A DNA stretch of 64,000 nt. Origin: Rhizobium sp. P38BS-XIX. GTDB taxonomy: Bacteria; Pseudomonadota; Alphaproteobacteria; Rhizobiales; Rhizobiaceae. This document shows positions 23,187 to 32,323 of the stretch, in pieces. Each line of letters opens with the position of its first letter. Position 1 is the first letter of the stretch. The position numbers were made by a program, and so were the translations under genes. The notes beneath the pieces are model-generated. The model was not told the origin of the DNA and searched no databases. It saw only the letters and a list, made by a program, of their open reading frames with translations. The stretch is from positions 1,488,001-1,552,000 of the forward strand of contig NZ_JABAIJ010000001.1 of the NCBI RefSeq assembly GCF_012641435.1, read 5' to 3'.

Positions 23187-24251
23187 TTAACCTCGCGTCT
23201 CTCCCGTGATCGGCAACGTGAAGCCGAATACGGTTCCATGTGGAAAATTCGGTGCCGCGTAGACTTTACCACCATGCGCTTCGATGATCGATCGACTGAT
23301 GGCAAGCCCCATGCCCATACCGTTAGGCTTGGTCGTGTAGAACGCCTCGAATATTCTCTCAATCATTGCTGGCGGCACGCCGACGCCACTGTCACGGACA
23401 CTGACCGTGATCCGGTTTTCGGCGGCGGCCGCGCTGACCAGCAGCTCGCGCGTGCCAGCCTCCACATCCGCCAAAGCTTCTATGGCGTTCATGATGAAGT
23501 TGAGGATCACTTGCTGAAGCTGCACACGATCGCCTGAGACGAGCGGCAACTCGGTATCCAGTTCGGCACGAAGAAGGATTTGTCCTTTTCGAACCTCGCT
23601 GCGCACCAGTTCGAGGACATCGGTAATGACTTCAACAAGATCGCACATATCGCGCGAAGGGGAAGATTGCGCGACAAGCCTGCGAACACGGGTGATGACA
23701 TCCCCTGCCCGCCCGGCATCCGTCACGATCCGCTCGATGGCGCGGCGCGCCTCATGCTGATCGGGTGGCGTCGCTGCCAGCCATCGAAGCGCAGCATTAC
23801 CATTGGCCGCGATCGCGGTGATTGGTTGGCTGACCTCATGTGCAATCGATGTTCCAAGCTCGCCGACAATCATCAGGCGCGACATGCGCGCAAGCTCGGA
23901 CTGTGCCTGCCTTGCCGTCGCATCCGATTTTTCGATTTTAATCGCAAGGTAAGTCGTCGCGCCGATCGCAATCAGACTGAGGATGCCGTTGAAGAGGCCG
24001 GCCTGCGAGGCGCCATGTCGCGTCAGAAAATAACTCAGTATCGTCAGGGCAGCGCAGGCGATGCCGACGACGGCTATGGCTCCCGTTCGCCCCGAGTAAA
24101 CGGATAGCAAGATCACCGAGACATAGAGAACCGCGAAAGCGATCTCCAGATCCGTGATGGTGTCGCCGATGAAGATAAGCCCGGCAAGTACCGCAATGCC
24201 CAGCCAAAGCAGCGGCATTTCAAACAGATACTTCAGAAACTCACGCCTCAT
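23187..24251 (-). CDS. Membrane-bound sensor histidine kinase (FixL/DctB-like catalytic core)
   Basis: A 354-residue kinase from the ATG at 24251, which has GAGGAC upstream; the frame opens further up without a ribosome site. Residues 10-105 carry four hydrophobic segments and no PAS domain, so the signal is sensed in or at the membrane. The phospho-accepting His is at about 138 in GTSIAHEVSQPITAI. ATP-binding boxes follow: NFIMNAIEAL (N), DSGVGVPP (G1) and GMGMGLAISRSIIEAHGG (G2). The HEVSQP form is that of the HWE-free FixL/DctB-like group. It is co-transcribed with the FixJ-like regulator; MgtC lies 115 bases upstream on the same strand. Confidence 0.87.
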   Translation of the reverse strand: MRREFLKYLFEMPLLWLGIAVLAGLIFIGDTITDLEIAFAVLYVSVILLSVYSGRTGAIAVVGIACAALTILSYFLTRHGASQAGLFNGILSLIAIGATTYLAIKIEKSDATARQAQSELARMSRLMIVGELGTSIAHEVSQPITAIAANGNAALRWLAATPPDQHEARRAIERIVTDAGRAGDVITRVRRLVAQSSPSRDMCDLVEVITDVLELVRSEVRKGQILLRAELDTELPLVSGDRVQLQQVILNFIMNAIEALADVEAGTRELLVSAAAAENRITVSVRDSGVGVPPAMIERIFEAFYTTKPNGMGMGLAISRSIIEAHGGKVYAAPNFPHGTVFGFTLPITGETRG

Positions 24252-24366
24252 GCCGTCCGTCCTCGCATCGCGTTTCTGCACGCATCCAAGCCAAAGGCAA
24301 ACTGCCTGAGCCCTAATCTGAAAACAACCGCAGTCTGCTTCAGCCTCGGACATACCACGCCGATTT

Positions 24367-25086
24367 CTATTCAACGACGGCCTCCACGCGCCAGCGCGCG
24401 GCGGTCACCAAAGGTTCGAGGCTGAGGCGCCCGACCATCTGTTCGAGAGCGGCATCTTGACGATGATCGGCAGTCACGATCGATGTGACTTCGACCCGAT
24501 CGCTGTCCTCGATGTTGACGCTGTCGAGCTGCAGAAGGTGAAGCCTGGCGGCACCCAACCCCTGAAGCATCAACGCGCGAACATGCGCCTCACCCGCGTT
24601 TCGGCAAACCGCTGTCACCGTGTAGCGAACAATCAGCTCTGTGGTTGCGATGGACTGCCGGGCAATGAGCTGCATTAAAGGGCGAAGAGCCAGATTGACC
24701 AGAATGACGAATCCCGTCGCGATCAGACCGTGCAGAGGATAACCGGCTCCGGCTACAAGTCCGACAGCGGCGGAACACCAAAGCGTCGCGGCGGTGTTGA
24801 GACCACGAACGTTGAGCCCTTCCTTGAAGATGACGCCGGCGCCGAGAAAGCCAATTCCGGAAACTACCTGCGCCGCAACCCGCGTCGGGCTCCCATCCCC
24901 CGGAAAGAGGCTGGCGAAGCTCACATATATGGCCGCACCCAGCGCGACGAGCGTATTCGTCCTCAGACCAGCAAGCCGCTGTCGCCATTGCCGCTCAAAG
25001 CCGATAATGGCGCCAAACGCAAAAGCACTCCCCAGATTGAGCGCGATCTGATCAAGTCCTACGGTCATCGTTGTCGTTTCCGGCAT
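24367..25086 (-). CDS. mgtC: MgtC/SapB family membrane protein
   Basis: About 239 residues from the ATG at 25086 (MPETTTMTVGL); a start at 25068 is also reasonable. The conserved N-terminal part is plain: GAIIGFERQWRQRLAGLRTN, LGAAIYVSFASLF, then VSGIGFLGAGVIFKEGLNVR and LNTAATLWCSAAVGLVAGAG, with at least four membrane spans. A C-terminal cytoplasmic ACT-like region follows. Family members help cells at low magnesium and inside hosts, by acting on ATP synthase or transport rather than by transporting Mg themselves. It sits upstream of the two-component pair on the same strand. The gene symbol is a family name. Confidence 0.85.
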   Translation of the reverse strand: MPETTTMTVGLDQIALNLGSAFAFGAIIGFERQWRQRLAGLRTNTLVALGAAIYVSFASLFPGDGSPTRVAAQVVSGIGFLGAGVIFKEGLNVRGLNTAATLWCSAAVGLVAGAGYPLHGLIATGFVILVNLALRPLMQLIARQSIATTELIVRYTVTAVCRNAGEAHVRALMLQGLGAARLHLLQLDSVNIEDSDRVEVTSIVTADHRQDAALEQMVGRLSLEPLVTAARWRVEAVVE

Positions 25087-25420
25087 AGTGATTGAAAAGA
25101 CGGCGGCGTTGGCGCTCCCTGAGAACGGAGAGGCTTTTCCTGTTGAGCCAAGCTGCGCAGCGAAGGAGCCTTCGCGTATGATTGGCAGACAGGAAACCAC
25201 GGAAAAAAAGGCGCGTAGCCAGGCGCATGAGCACATGGGCGCCCCAAAGCAAAACCAGCATGGCCAGCAGACCGGCGCGATCCTTCAAGCGCATCATTCG
25301 CGCCTTGGAATTCTTCTCCGGACCTCGAAAACGGAACGTCTCGGCACTACGCCTGTTTCGATTGCTCTTGCTGCGGGCCTCCAGGAGGCGGCCGCGTTCT
25401 TCATTGTCTCTGGGCATCAT
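25052..25420 (-). CDS. Possible small membrane protein upstream of mgtC
   Basis: A low-confidence ORF of 122 residues (MMPRDNEERGRLLEARSKSN) with one hydrophobic segment AGLLAMLVLLWGAHVLM and many Arg residues. It overlaps the start of mgtC by about 35 bases. The ribosome site is weak, and the composition is close to what a GC-rich wrong frame would give. It is listed because the stretch between the ABC ATPase and mgtC otherwise has no gene. Confidence 0.3.
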   Translation of the reverse strand: MMPRDNEERGRLLEARSKSNRNRRSAETFRFRGPEKNSKARMMRLKDRAGLLAMLVLLWGAHVLMRLATRLFFRGFLSANHTRRLLRCAAWLNRKSLSVLRERQRRRLFNHYAGNDNDDRRT

Positions 25421-25592
25421 GATCCGTCCCGCAGCCATGCAGGCTGCGCGAGCGCAGATCGTCACAATGACGATCTGCGGGAACTCATGCGCTAGGTCCT
25501 GCCGTGGCTGGCTATCAAATCTGAAAATATGAGGGGGTCGATTGCCGCCTCAGCGGGCGGCAATCTTGGAGCGTCCATTGCTAGGTCGCGTT

Positions 25593-26924
25593 TCAACTTG
25601 GATTCTCCAGCGTGAAAAGATCGGCACTTTCATCATAGGCGAAGTACTCGGCATAACGCGCCCAGTTCGTCACCGCCTTGATGGTGGTGTCGGCATAATC
25701 CTCCGACATGTAGTCTTCGAGTTCGTCTCGAAAACGACGCGCAGGAGCACGATGCGTCGGGCGCTCGTCGAGAACGCGCCGGATATGGGCAGCCAACGGA
25801 ACATAGCTTGCCAGATGCTGCTCGAAGAGCCGTTTGCGTTCATCGACATCGCTGTCGAAGAAGCGCAGTCCGGGAGCCGTCAACTTGATATCGCCTCCCT
25901 CGAGATCGGCGAAACGCATAAGCTGAAGCGTTTCGGCGATCGGAAAGAGATCATCGACATCAAGATGCAGATGTGCTGCCAATGGCGGCAGATCGGCCTG
26001 GCCGCGATAGGGCTCCCCGGCAACGGCCTCGATGAGACCGGACATCAGGTTGGTCGAGACACGCGGCAAAGCCATGGCGATGCCTGTACCTGGAAACATA
26101 CCTTCGCGGGTCGGCGCTCCTGCTCTGACCGTCATCCGCGCATAGATGTCCTCGACCAGCATGCGGAATGCCGGATCGAGACGGTTACGCGGCTGCGGCA
26201 GATCCACATGGATTTCCGCGATCACCCGGCCGGGATTCGATCCGGAAATCAGGATCCGATCGCACATGAGAACGGCCTCCTCGATGTTGTGCGTGACCAT
26301 CAGCACGGAATCGATCGGCATCCGCCCTTCGCACCACAGGTCGAGCAGGTCGGTGCGGAGCGTTTCGGCCGTCAGCACGTCAAGGGCCGAGAAAGGCTCG
26401 TCCATCAGCAAAACTTTCGGCCGAACGACAAGCGCGCGCGCAAGACCGACACGCTGGCGCATGCCGCCGGACAGTTCCTTCGGATATGCGCTCTCGAAAC
26501 CATCGAGGCCGATCAGGTCGATTGCGGCGAGCGCCCGCTTGCGCCGCTCCGAGGAAGCGACGCCCTGCGCTTCGAGACCAAGCTCGACATTCTGCAGCAC
26601 CGTCAGCCAGGGAAACAAGGCAAAACTTTGAAAGACGACGGCAACATCGGAATTGGGACCGTTCACCGGCCGGCCTGCGAAAGTGATCTCGCCATTGCTC
26701 GGACGAATAAGCCCGGCAATCGCGCGCAGCAGCGTGGACTTGCCGGATCCGGAGCGGCCGAGCAATCCGACGATCTCGTTGGGATAGAGCTGCAGATCGA
26801 CATTCTCAAGCACGACCAGCGAGCCGGAAGCGCCCTTGTCATAGGTTTGCCCTACCTTGTTGGCCAGCACCAGCGGTGCGTTCCGGGCAATATCGAGCTT
26901 CTTGGAGATGACAGCGTTTTCCAT
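25593..26924 (-). CDS. ABC transporter ATPase with AAA-associated C-terminal domain (nitrate/sulfonate/taurine type)
   Basis: A 443-residue ATPase. Start at the ATG at 26924 has GGAG eight bases upstream, while the ATG two codons earlier is too close to it. Walker A is GRSGSGKST near residue 56-64, the signature LSGGMRQRVGLARAL, and Walker B VLLMDEPFSALD. Residues from about 300 form the extra C-terminal domain (LHLDVDDLFPIAETLQLMRF) found in ATPases that pair with fused permeases. It follows the permease by 21 bases in one operon. Substrate is unknown: the NitT/TauT family takes nitrate, sulfonates, bicarbonate or thiamin precursors. Confidence 0.88.
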   Translation of the reverse strand: MENAVISKKLDIARNAPLVLANKVGQTYDKGASGSLVVLENVDLQLYPNEIVGLLGRSGSGKSTLLRAIAGLIRPSNGEITFAGRPVNGPNSDVAVVFQSFALFPWLTVLQNVELGLEAQGVASSERRKRALAAIDLIGLDGFESAYPKELSGGMRQRVGLARALVVRPKVLLMDEPFSALDVLTAETLRTDLLDLWCEGRMPIDSVLMVTHNIEEAVLMCDRILISGSNPGRVIAEIHVDLPQPRNRLDPAFRMLVEDIYARMTVRAGAPTREGMFPGTGIAMALPRVSTNLMSGLIEAVAGEPYRGQADLPPLAAHLHLDVDDLFPIAETLQLMRFADLEGGDIKLTAPGLRFFDSDVDERKRLFEQHLASYVPLAAHIRRVLDERPTHRAPARRFRDELEDYMSEDYADTTIKAVTNWARYAEYFAYDESADLFTLENPS

Positions 26925-26945
26925 GTTCATGTCTCCGATAGGTGA

Positions 26946-28706
26946 TTAATCGAGGCGCAAGCGACGTTCTGCAAAGACGTAGAGCGGTCGCCAGAGCGTT
27001 CTGTTGAAAAGAGTAACGAAAACCGACATGACGACGATGCCGAGGATGACGCGTGGAAAATCGCCTGCCTCCGTCGCCTTGGCGATGTAGGATCCCAGCC
27101 CGAAGGCTTCGAGTTTCGTGTTTCCCCAGCTGGCAAGTTCAGCGACGATGCTTGCATTCCAGGAGCCACCGGACGCTGTCAGCGCCCCCGTGACGTAGTA
27201 CGGAAAGATCCCGGGCAGTATTGCGCGTCTCCACCAGGTCCACGACCCCAGCCGATACACCGCCGATGCCTCCCGCAGATCCGTCGGAAACGCACTTGCG
27301 CCGGCGATCACATTGAAGAGGATGTACCACTGCGTTCCCAGCACCATCAGTGGCGATAGCCAGATGTTGGGGCTTGCACCGGTGGCAACGATTGCGATCA
27401 CCGCTACCGGAAACAGAACGTTGGCCGGAAACGCGGCAAGGAACTGAGCGAGAGGCTGAACCCGCTCTGCAACGGCTGGCCGAAGACCGATCCAGACGCC
27501 GAGTGGAACCCAGATCACGCTGGCAATCGCAATCAGAACCGCAACCCGAATGAGCGTCACGAAACCACCGGCAAAAGCGATCCGGACATCTCCCCAGGAC
27601 AGCGTCTGGCTGAGATAAGACACGATATCCCAGATGCTCCAGACACCGACGGCTGCAATCAGAGCATACCAGCAATAGTCCATGACCCTGCTGACACCCC
27701 GCCCCTCGTTCCCCGTCGTTGCGACCGCCTTCGACACCGGAGACAGACGCACGAGCAGCAACCTGCCCCAAACTGCGGCAAAGGGTGCCATCGCATACTT
27801 CAGAAGGCGTGTGCGACGCACAAGCGAATAGACCCAGGAGCGCGGCTTCTGTTGGCCGGCCGTTTGCTCGAAGCGAAACTTGTCCGCCCAGGCGACGATC
27901 GGTCGGAACAGCAGTTGATCGTAGAGGAGGATGACCACGGCCATCGCAAGTACGGCCCAACCCACAGCCACAAAATCCTGTTTGTCGATGGCAACGGCCA
28001 GCCAAGAGCCCAGACCCGGAAGCTGCACGGTGGTATCGCCGACTGTAATCGCCTCCGAAGCGACCACGAAGAACCAGCCGCCGGACATCGACATCATCGT
28101 ATTCCAGACGAGACCGGGCGCGGCAAAGGGAGCCTCCAGCCGCCAGAAACGCTGCCAGGCGGTCAATCCGAAACCACGGCTGACCTCATCGAGATCGCGC
28201 GGCACGGTCCGCAGCGATTGATAAAAGGAGAATGCCATGTTCCAGGCCTGGCTGGTGAAAATCGCAAAGATCGACGCACACTCCGCGCCAAGCTGGCTTC
28301 CTGGAAACAGCCCCATGAAGAAGGTCACGGTAAAGGTCAGGAAGCCGAGCACCGGCACCGATTGCAGGATGTCAAGTGCCGGGATGATGATCTTCTCGGC
28401 GCGGCGGCTCTTGGCGGCAAGTGTTGCCACCACGAAAGTGAAGATGAGGGATGCGACGATCGCTGCCATCATGCGCAGCGTTGTGCGCAGTGCATATTCA
28501 GGCAGATAGGCCGGATTGAGCGAGATCGGCGCCGTGGAAAGCCCTGACAGCGGCGCGCGCATCTCGCTCAACCCATGAAGAGTGAGATAGGCGACGGCCA
28601 CGATGAAGGCGAAGGCGGCAAGATCGTAGCCGTTCGGCAGGATGCGTGCACCCGCCAACGCGGCTACGGCACTGCGCTCGCGTCGATCATTGGCAAGGAA
28701 AACCAT
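26946..28706 (-). CDS. ABC transporter fused double permease
   Basis: A 586-residue membrane protein beginning MVFLANDRRERSAVAALAGA at 28706, with AAGGAG upstream. It holds two BPD-type permease domains in tandem, each of about six spans: EVSRGFGLTAWQRFWRLEAP in the first and REASAVYRLGSWTWWRRAIL in the second are the EAA loops that touch the ATPase. Such fused permeases in the NitT/TauT group form the pore from a single chain. No periplasmic binding protein is encoded in this operon, which is unusual for an importer. The small ORF just upstream (28798-29017) is probably in the same transcript. Confidence 0.88.
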   Translation of the reverse strand: MVFLANDRRERSAVAALAGARILPNGYDLAAFAFIVAVAYLTLHGLSEMRAPLSGLSTAPISLNPAYLPEYALRTTLRMMAAIVASLIFTFVVATLAAKSRRAEKIIIPALDILQSVPVLGFLTFTVTFFMGLFPGSQLGAECASIFAIFTSQAWNMAFSFYQSLRTVPRDLDEVSRGFGLTAWQRFWRLEAPFAAPGLVWNTMMSMSGGWFFVVASEAITVGDTTVQLPGLGSWLAVAIDKQDFVAVGWAVLAMAVVILLYDQLLFRPIVAWADKFRFEQTAGQQKPRSWVYSLVRRTRLLKYAMAPFAAVWGRLLLVRLSPVSKAVATTGNEGRGVSRVMDYCWYALIAAVGVWSIWDIVSYLSQTLSWGDVRIAFAGGFVTLIRVAVLIAIASVIWVPLGVWIGLRPAVAERVQPLAQFLAAFPANVLFPVAVIAIVATGASPNIWLSPLMVLGTQWYILFNVIAGASAFPTDLREASAVYRLGSWTWWRRAILPGIFPYYVTGALTASGGSWNASIVAELASWGNTKLEAFGLGSYIAKATEAGDFPRVILGIVVMSVFVTLFNRTLWRPLYVFAERRLRLD

Positions 28707-28797
28707 GATAACTCCTTGAAAACAGGATGTTATGAATAACGGGTCGCCGGTTGACGAAGAGATCGGCAACCGGACGGCGCGTGCTTATAGGAGGAGC

Positions 28798-29017
28798 TCA
28801 GGCCGCCTGATGACTGTCGCCTTCATCGGAGACAGCGACACGTTCCGTGGTCCAGAAGCACTCCAGCTTCCCCGTCATCGGATTGGTGTGCCAGGCGCGA
28901 GCGCTGGGGGGATGCGGCGCGCACGAACGAAGGCGAAATGACCTTGGCCGGCAGAGCCTGCACTGCGGAAAACTTGATTGCGGACGAACGCCCGCGGAAA
29001 AGAACGATGTTGTTCAT
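28798..29017 (-). pseudogene. Small leader ORF of the ABC operon, frameshifted at a C6 run
   Basis: An ATG at 29017 preceded by GGAGGTGAG opens MNNIVLFRGRSSAIKFSAVQ and runs well to a run of six C residues (28906-28911, minus strand). As written it then ends in poor sequence at 28823. If one C is removed, the frame continues as ARAWHTNPMTGKLECFW, then TTERVAVSDEGDSHQAA and stops at 28798, giving 72 residues. The second half looks like genuine coding sequence; small rhizobial proteins ending in TNPxTGxLECxW are familiar to me. The break may be a true pseudogene, a phase-variable run, programmed slippage, or a sequencing error. Confidence 0.65.
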
Positions 29018-29394
29018 GACTCACCTCCACGGTCCGCCGATCGGCAGATCCGGAGGCGAGCCGGACAGGCTAGGCCCGACCGTCGCTCGCCCGGCAAGTG
29101 CCGATAGCGGTCCAGGTTATTGGGGTAACCATCCGGATGCAGCGCATAGCTACAGCCGGACAGCGACTAGGGTAACTGTCCATTGGTGTCTTGATCTGTT
29201 GTTTCGTTAGCCATCGCATCATGTTGCGCAGGCAAGGCCGTATTGTCACAGCCGCCGGAAGGGGTCAATCGAGCGATGGTGCAGTGCAATTATACCAAAG
29301 TATAGGTCAGGGGTTCTGGCGATCGCCGCGCCTGCAGCAAACCTTGAAAAATGAAGGCGCGGAAGGGTTTGGCAAAGATGCACGCTATGGAGAC
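29018..29394 (-). other. Leader and promoter region of the ABC operon, no gene
   Basis: Between the TfuA gene and the leader ORF there are about 377 bases without a convincing gene. A perfect palindrome TATAC-CAAA-GTATA lies at 29291-29304 and overlaps TATAAT on the minus strand (29289-29294), so it could be a promoter with an overlapping operator. About 270 bases of leader follow, containing GGTTACCCCAATAACC, a small hairpin, and further GC-rich inverted repeats. I could not match it to a riboswitch class. Confidence 0.45.
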
Positions 29395-30114
29395 TTAGTT
29401 GACACAAGAAGACGGAAACGCCCGGCGCCATAAGCTCGTTGCCTCGAAGGCCCAATCAGGCTTGGTATCAACGCGACGATCCTCAGCGGCAACCACGGCA
29501 TTGATCAGAAGCCGTGCATCGATAAGCTTTTGATTGACCGAATTTTCCCGCAATGTCCTCAACAGCTCGGCTGAGCGGCTTTCCTCCGGAAAGCATGACT
29601 GTACAATCTTCTTGTATGTTCGATCTTTGAAAAAGATCCCCCTCGCCGCTTCCAACAGACGATCATGCTCGGCTTTGGTGATCGCTTCGCGATGAAGGCA
29701 TTCGGCAAGGGTGGCTCGAACATTGACCAAGGGCTCGCTCAACGGAAGAAACCCGAGCTCCGCCGGCCCATGCGACTGCGCGACATCGGCGTCATCCTCC
29801 AACACACCATTGGCGTAGTCGGCGTAAATCTTGCCAATGCCGATCATCCCGAAGGCTGCGCACTCGGCCGCTCGCAGGGCTCCCATGCTCGCAGCCCCGA
29901 AAACCTGCACCCCTCGCGCCAGACCGTCGAGGATCTCCTTGTGCCAGATCGCGGGCACATATTCGTAGACCCCATCGATCACACCAATGACATTGGCACC
30001 ATCTTCGACGGCCTTGAAAAAATCGCCCTGCTTTGCGGGCGGCCGCAATTTGTAGCCGGCATCGAACGGCTGATTCGTCCCATGAAGGGTTGGACCCGCA
30101 AAAATCACTTTCAT
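29395..30114 (-). CDS. TfuA-like protein
   Basis: A 239-residue protein starting MKVIFAGPTLHGTNQPFDAG at 30114, with GAGG upstream; the frame opens ten codons earlier. TfuA-domain features are clear: KVIFAGPTLHG, VIGVIDGVYEYVPAIWHKEI, and VFGAASMGALRAAECAAFGM. The domain was named from the trifolitoxin locus and is usually encoded next to YcaO, where it helps YcaO modify peptide backbones (azoline or thioamide chemistry). No ycaO gene is present in this window, so the partner may be elsewhere or the gene may act alone. It is divergent from the SARP-like regulator, 261 bases away. Confidence 0.85.
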   Translation of the reverse strand: MKVIFAGPTLHGTNQPFDAGYKLRPPAKQGDFFKAVEDGANVIGVIDGVYEYVPAIWHKEILDGLARGVQVFGAASMGALRAAECAAFGMIGIGKIYADYANGVLEDDADVAQSHGPAELGFLPLSEPLVNVRATLAECLHREAITKAEHDRLLEAARGIFFKDRTYKKIVQSCFPEESRSAELLRTLRENSVNQKLIDARLLINAVVAAEDRRVDTKPDWAFEATSLWRRAFPSSCVN

Positions 30115-30375
30115 AATGACCTCGGAATCTTTCCCTCGACGCACGCGTCGAGCGTTGCCTTCGGATTCCGTTCAAATTTCATCGTGTCATTGAAATTTTA
30201 CACAATAACATCTTCGAAAATACAGAACTGCGAATAGTCGAGTTGCAATTAATCACGCCTTGTCGCAAAAATATAGGACGAGTTTCATTCGCCATCCGGT
30301 CCCTGCCAGCCTCCAAATAGCCGAAACGCCCCAAGATGGCGGCCCTTACATATGTAAAACAATATAGAAGGTGCG

Positions 30376-32292
30376 ATGCAATTTTTACTCAAAACATTTG
30401 GAGAGATCGCTCTTCTGGATGAAGAGGAACATTCGGTAGCATTCCCGGAAAAAGCACTATTGATACTGGCATATCTACTTACAGCTGAAAGAAAACATGC
30501 CAGCAGAACAAGCATTGCGCGATTTTTATGGAGTGAGGGCGACCTCGCAAACTCGCTGGCAAATTTACGAAAACTTATTTCCCGGATCAAAAGCAGACAA
30601 TCGGATCTGAAAGCCGAATTTCTAACCTTCGACGACGCGGACATCCATCTGATCCAAGGCTCGCTATCCAGCGACATTGCTCCAATCCTCACGCCGATTG
30701 CGGCACCGGCGGAAAGCCTCGGCTACCTCACGACCCTGTTGCGATCGACGTTTCTCGAGAATGCGAATTGCCAAAGCCGCGTTTTCGTCGACTGGCGGGA
30801 AAATGAACGAAAGCGGCATTTTACGGCGCTGCGCCGCGCACTTGACGCAGTCATGCAGCCGCAACCGGCTGCCGAAATTGCCTTCATCAAAGAGGCAGCG
30901 TTGCTTCTTTTTGAAGCCGAGCCGCAAGATGAGAGCATTCACGCCATTTTGCTCAAGGTCTTCGACGCGGAAGACGGCAGGGATCAACTGAAGCGCCTGT
31001 TCGAGCGACGCAAGGATCTGGTTTCGTCCTGGCCTGCAAAATTGCCTGCGTCGCCACGCGCGCCGATGGCGAACGCTGCGGACCATTCACTCGGAAACGC
31101 AAGCCCGGAACACGAGACGGCGCACTCCGTGTTACGCATCCCGCGCGTCGCCTTGCTGCCGCCTGGCAATGACAGCTCCGATGCCGCCGCGGCCATGGTG
31201 GCCTCCTCGCTCATCGAGGATATCACTCTCGGCTTTTGCGCGTTGAACAGCCTTCGCGTCATCGCGCCCTATTCTGCCATGCAGATCAGCCGCCAAAGCG
31301 AAAACCAGCTGGCCCTTTTGCAGCGCTATGACATCAATTACGTCCTGGACACGCGGTTAAGCGGACATCAGGACGATCTCTCGCTGTTTTCGCAGCTTAT
31401 CTATCTGTCGAACAGCGAGGTCGTCTGGGCGGAGCGTTTCAACTTTCGCAAGATGGACCTTGCGCGCAACAAGCGCGACATCTCCCGGCATATCGTTCTG
31501 GAAGTCGCCGGACAGGTGGAGCAGCATGAGCTGACGCGCACCTATTTCGAGCAAAATCCTGCGGCCTATCACCAATATCTGGTCGGCCAGCAGCATCTTC
31601 ACCGGCTGACGTTGCCGAACATGCGCCGCGCCCGCAAGGAAATGAAAGCGGCACTACGCGAGAGCGCTGATTTTGCGCCGGCGCTCAGCGCCATCGCCCG
31701 CACCTATTCCAAGGAATGGCTGCTGACGGCACGCGGTGACATCGAACTTCTGAAGTCGGCCGAAGCCTTTGCTTCGCAGGCGATCGCCATCCGCGATGAT
31801 CTGGCCGACGGCTATAGGGAGCTCGGCGTCGCCAAGGTGCTGCAGGGGGCCATCGACGAAAGCGTCGAGGCACTGGAACTCGCCGAAACCTTGAGCCCGC
31901 ACTATGCTGATGTCATCGCCGACCACGCGGACACGCTAACGCACTGCTCACGCCCGCAGCTGGCGCTGGAAAAGATCACCCACGCCATGGAGCTGAACCC
32001 TCTAAGCCCGGATTCCTATCTTTGGACCGCCGCCGGCGCCAGCTACGCGCTCGGCCAGTTCGGCCAGACGGTGGACTATATTGAAAAGATGGCCGACAGC
32101 AGCTTGGCGGACAGGTTGTCCGCCGCCAGCTGGGCGATGCTCGGCGACAGCGAGAAAGCGCGCTTCTTCGTGCGCAGAACCCGCGAAACCAATCCTGACT
32201 TCGATGTCGACAGGTGGCTTGCCATCGTTCCCGTCAAGGAACAGTGGCATAAGGATATGTACAGAGAAGGTTTGAAGAAGGCAGGATTTTAA
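30376..32292 (+). CDS. SARP-like transcriptional regulator with TolB-like and TPR regions
   Basis: A 638-residue protein. Residues 1-95 form a winged helix of the OmpR/SARP kind (ALLILAYLLTAERKHASRTS and LANLRKLISRIKSRQ). Residues about 110-225 look like the bacterial transcriptional activation domain (ALRRALDAVMQ, LLFEAEPQDESIHAILLKVF). A middle region VLRIPRVALLPPGNDSSDAA resembles the TolB/FlgO-like segment seen in adenylate-cyclase-like regulators. Residues 390-630 have repeated TPR helices (ADGYRELGVAKVLQGAIDES). It is divergent from the TfuA gene and 31 bases upstream of a 72-residue gene, so it may regulate both. The ligand is unknown. Confidence 0.8.
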   Translation: MQFLLKTFGEIALLDEEEHSVAFPEKALLILAYLLTAERKHASRTSIARFLWSEGDLANSLANLRKLISRIKSRQSDLKAEFLTFDDADIHLIQGSLSSDIAPILTPIAAPAESLGYLTTLLRSTFLENANCQSRVFVDWRENERKRHFTALRRALDAVMQPQPAAEIAFIKEAALLLFEAEPQDESIHAILLKVFDAEDGRDQLKRLFERRKDLVSSWPAKLPASPRAPMANAADHSLGNASPEHETAHSVLRIPRVALLPPGNDSSDAAAAMVASSLIEDITLGFCALNSLRVIAPYSAMQISRQSENQLALLQRYDINYVLDTRLSGHQDDLSLFSQLIYLSNSEVVWAERFNFRKMDLARNKRDISRHIVLEVAGQVEQHELTRTYFEQNPAAYHQYLVGQQHLHRLTLPNMRRARKEMKAALRESADFAPALSAIARTYSKEWLLTARGDIELLKSAEAFASQAIAIRDDLADGYRELGVAKVLQGAIDESVEALELAETLSPHYADVIADHADTLTHCSRPQLALEKITHAMELNPLSPDSYLWTAAGASYALGQFGQTVDYIEKMADSSLADRLSAASWAMLGDSEKARFFVRRTRETNPDFDVDRWLAIVPVKEQWHKDMYREGLKKAGF

Positions 32293-32323
32293 CCAGCAAA
32301 CCATTGGAAAAAAGGAAAAACGC

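Noticed and set aside
29018..29290. Known riboswitch (guanidine, Mn yybP-ykoY, or cobalamin) in the ABC leader
   Set aside because: The conserved sequence cores of those classes were not found by eye; left as an unclassified leader.
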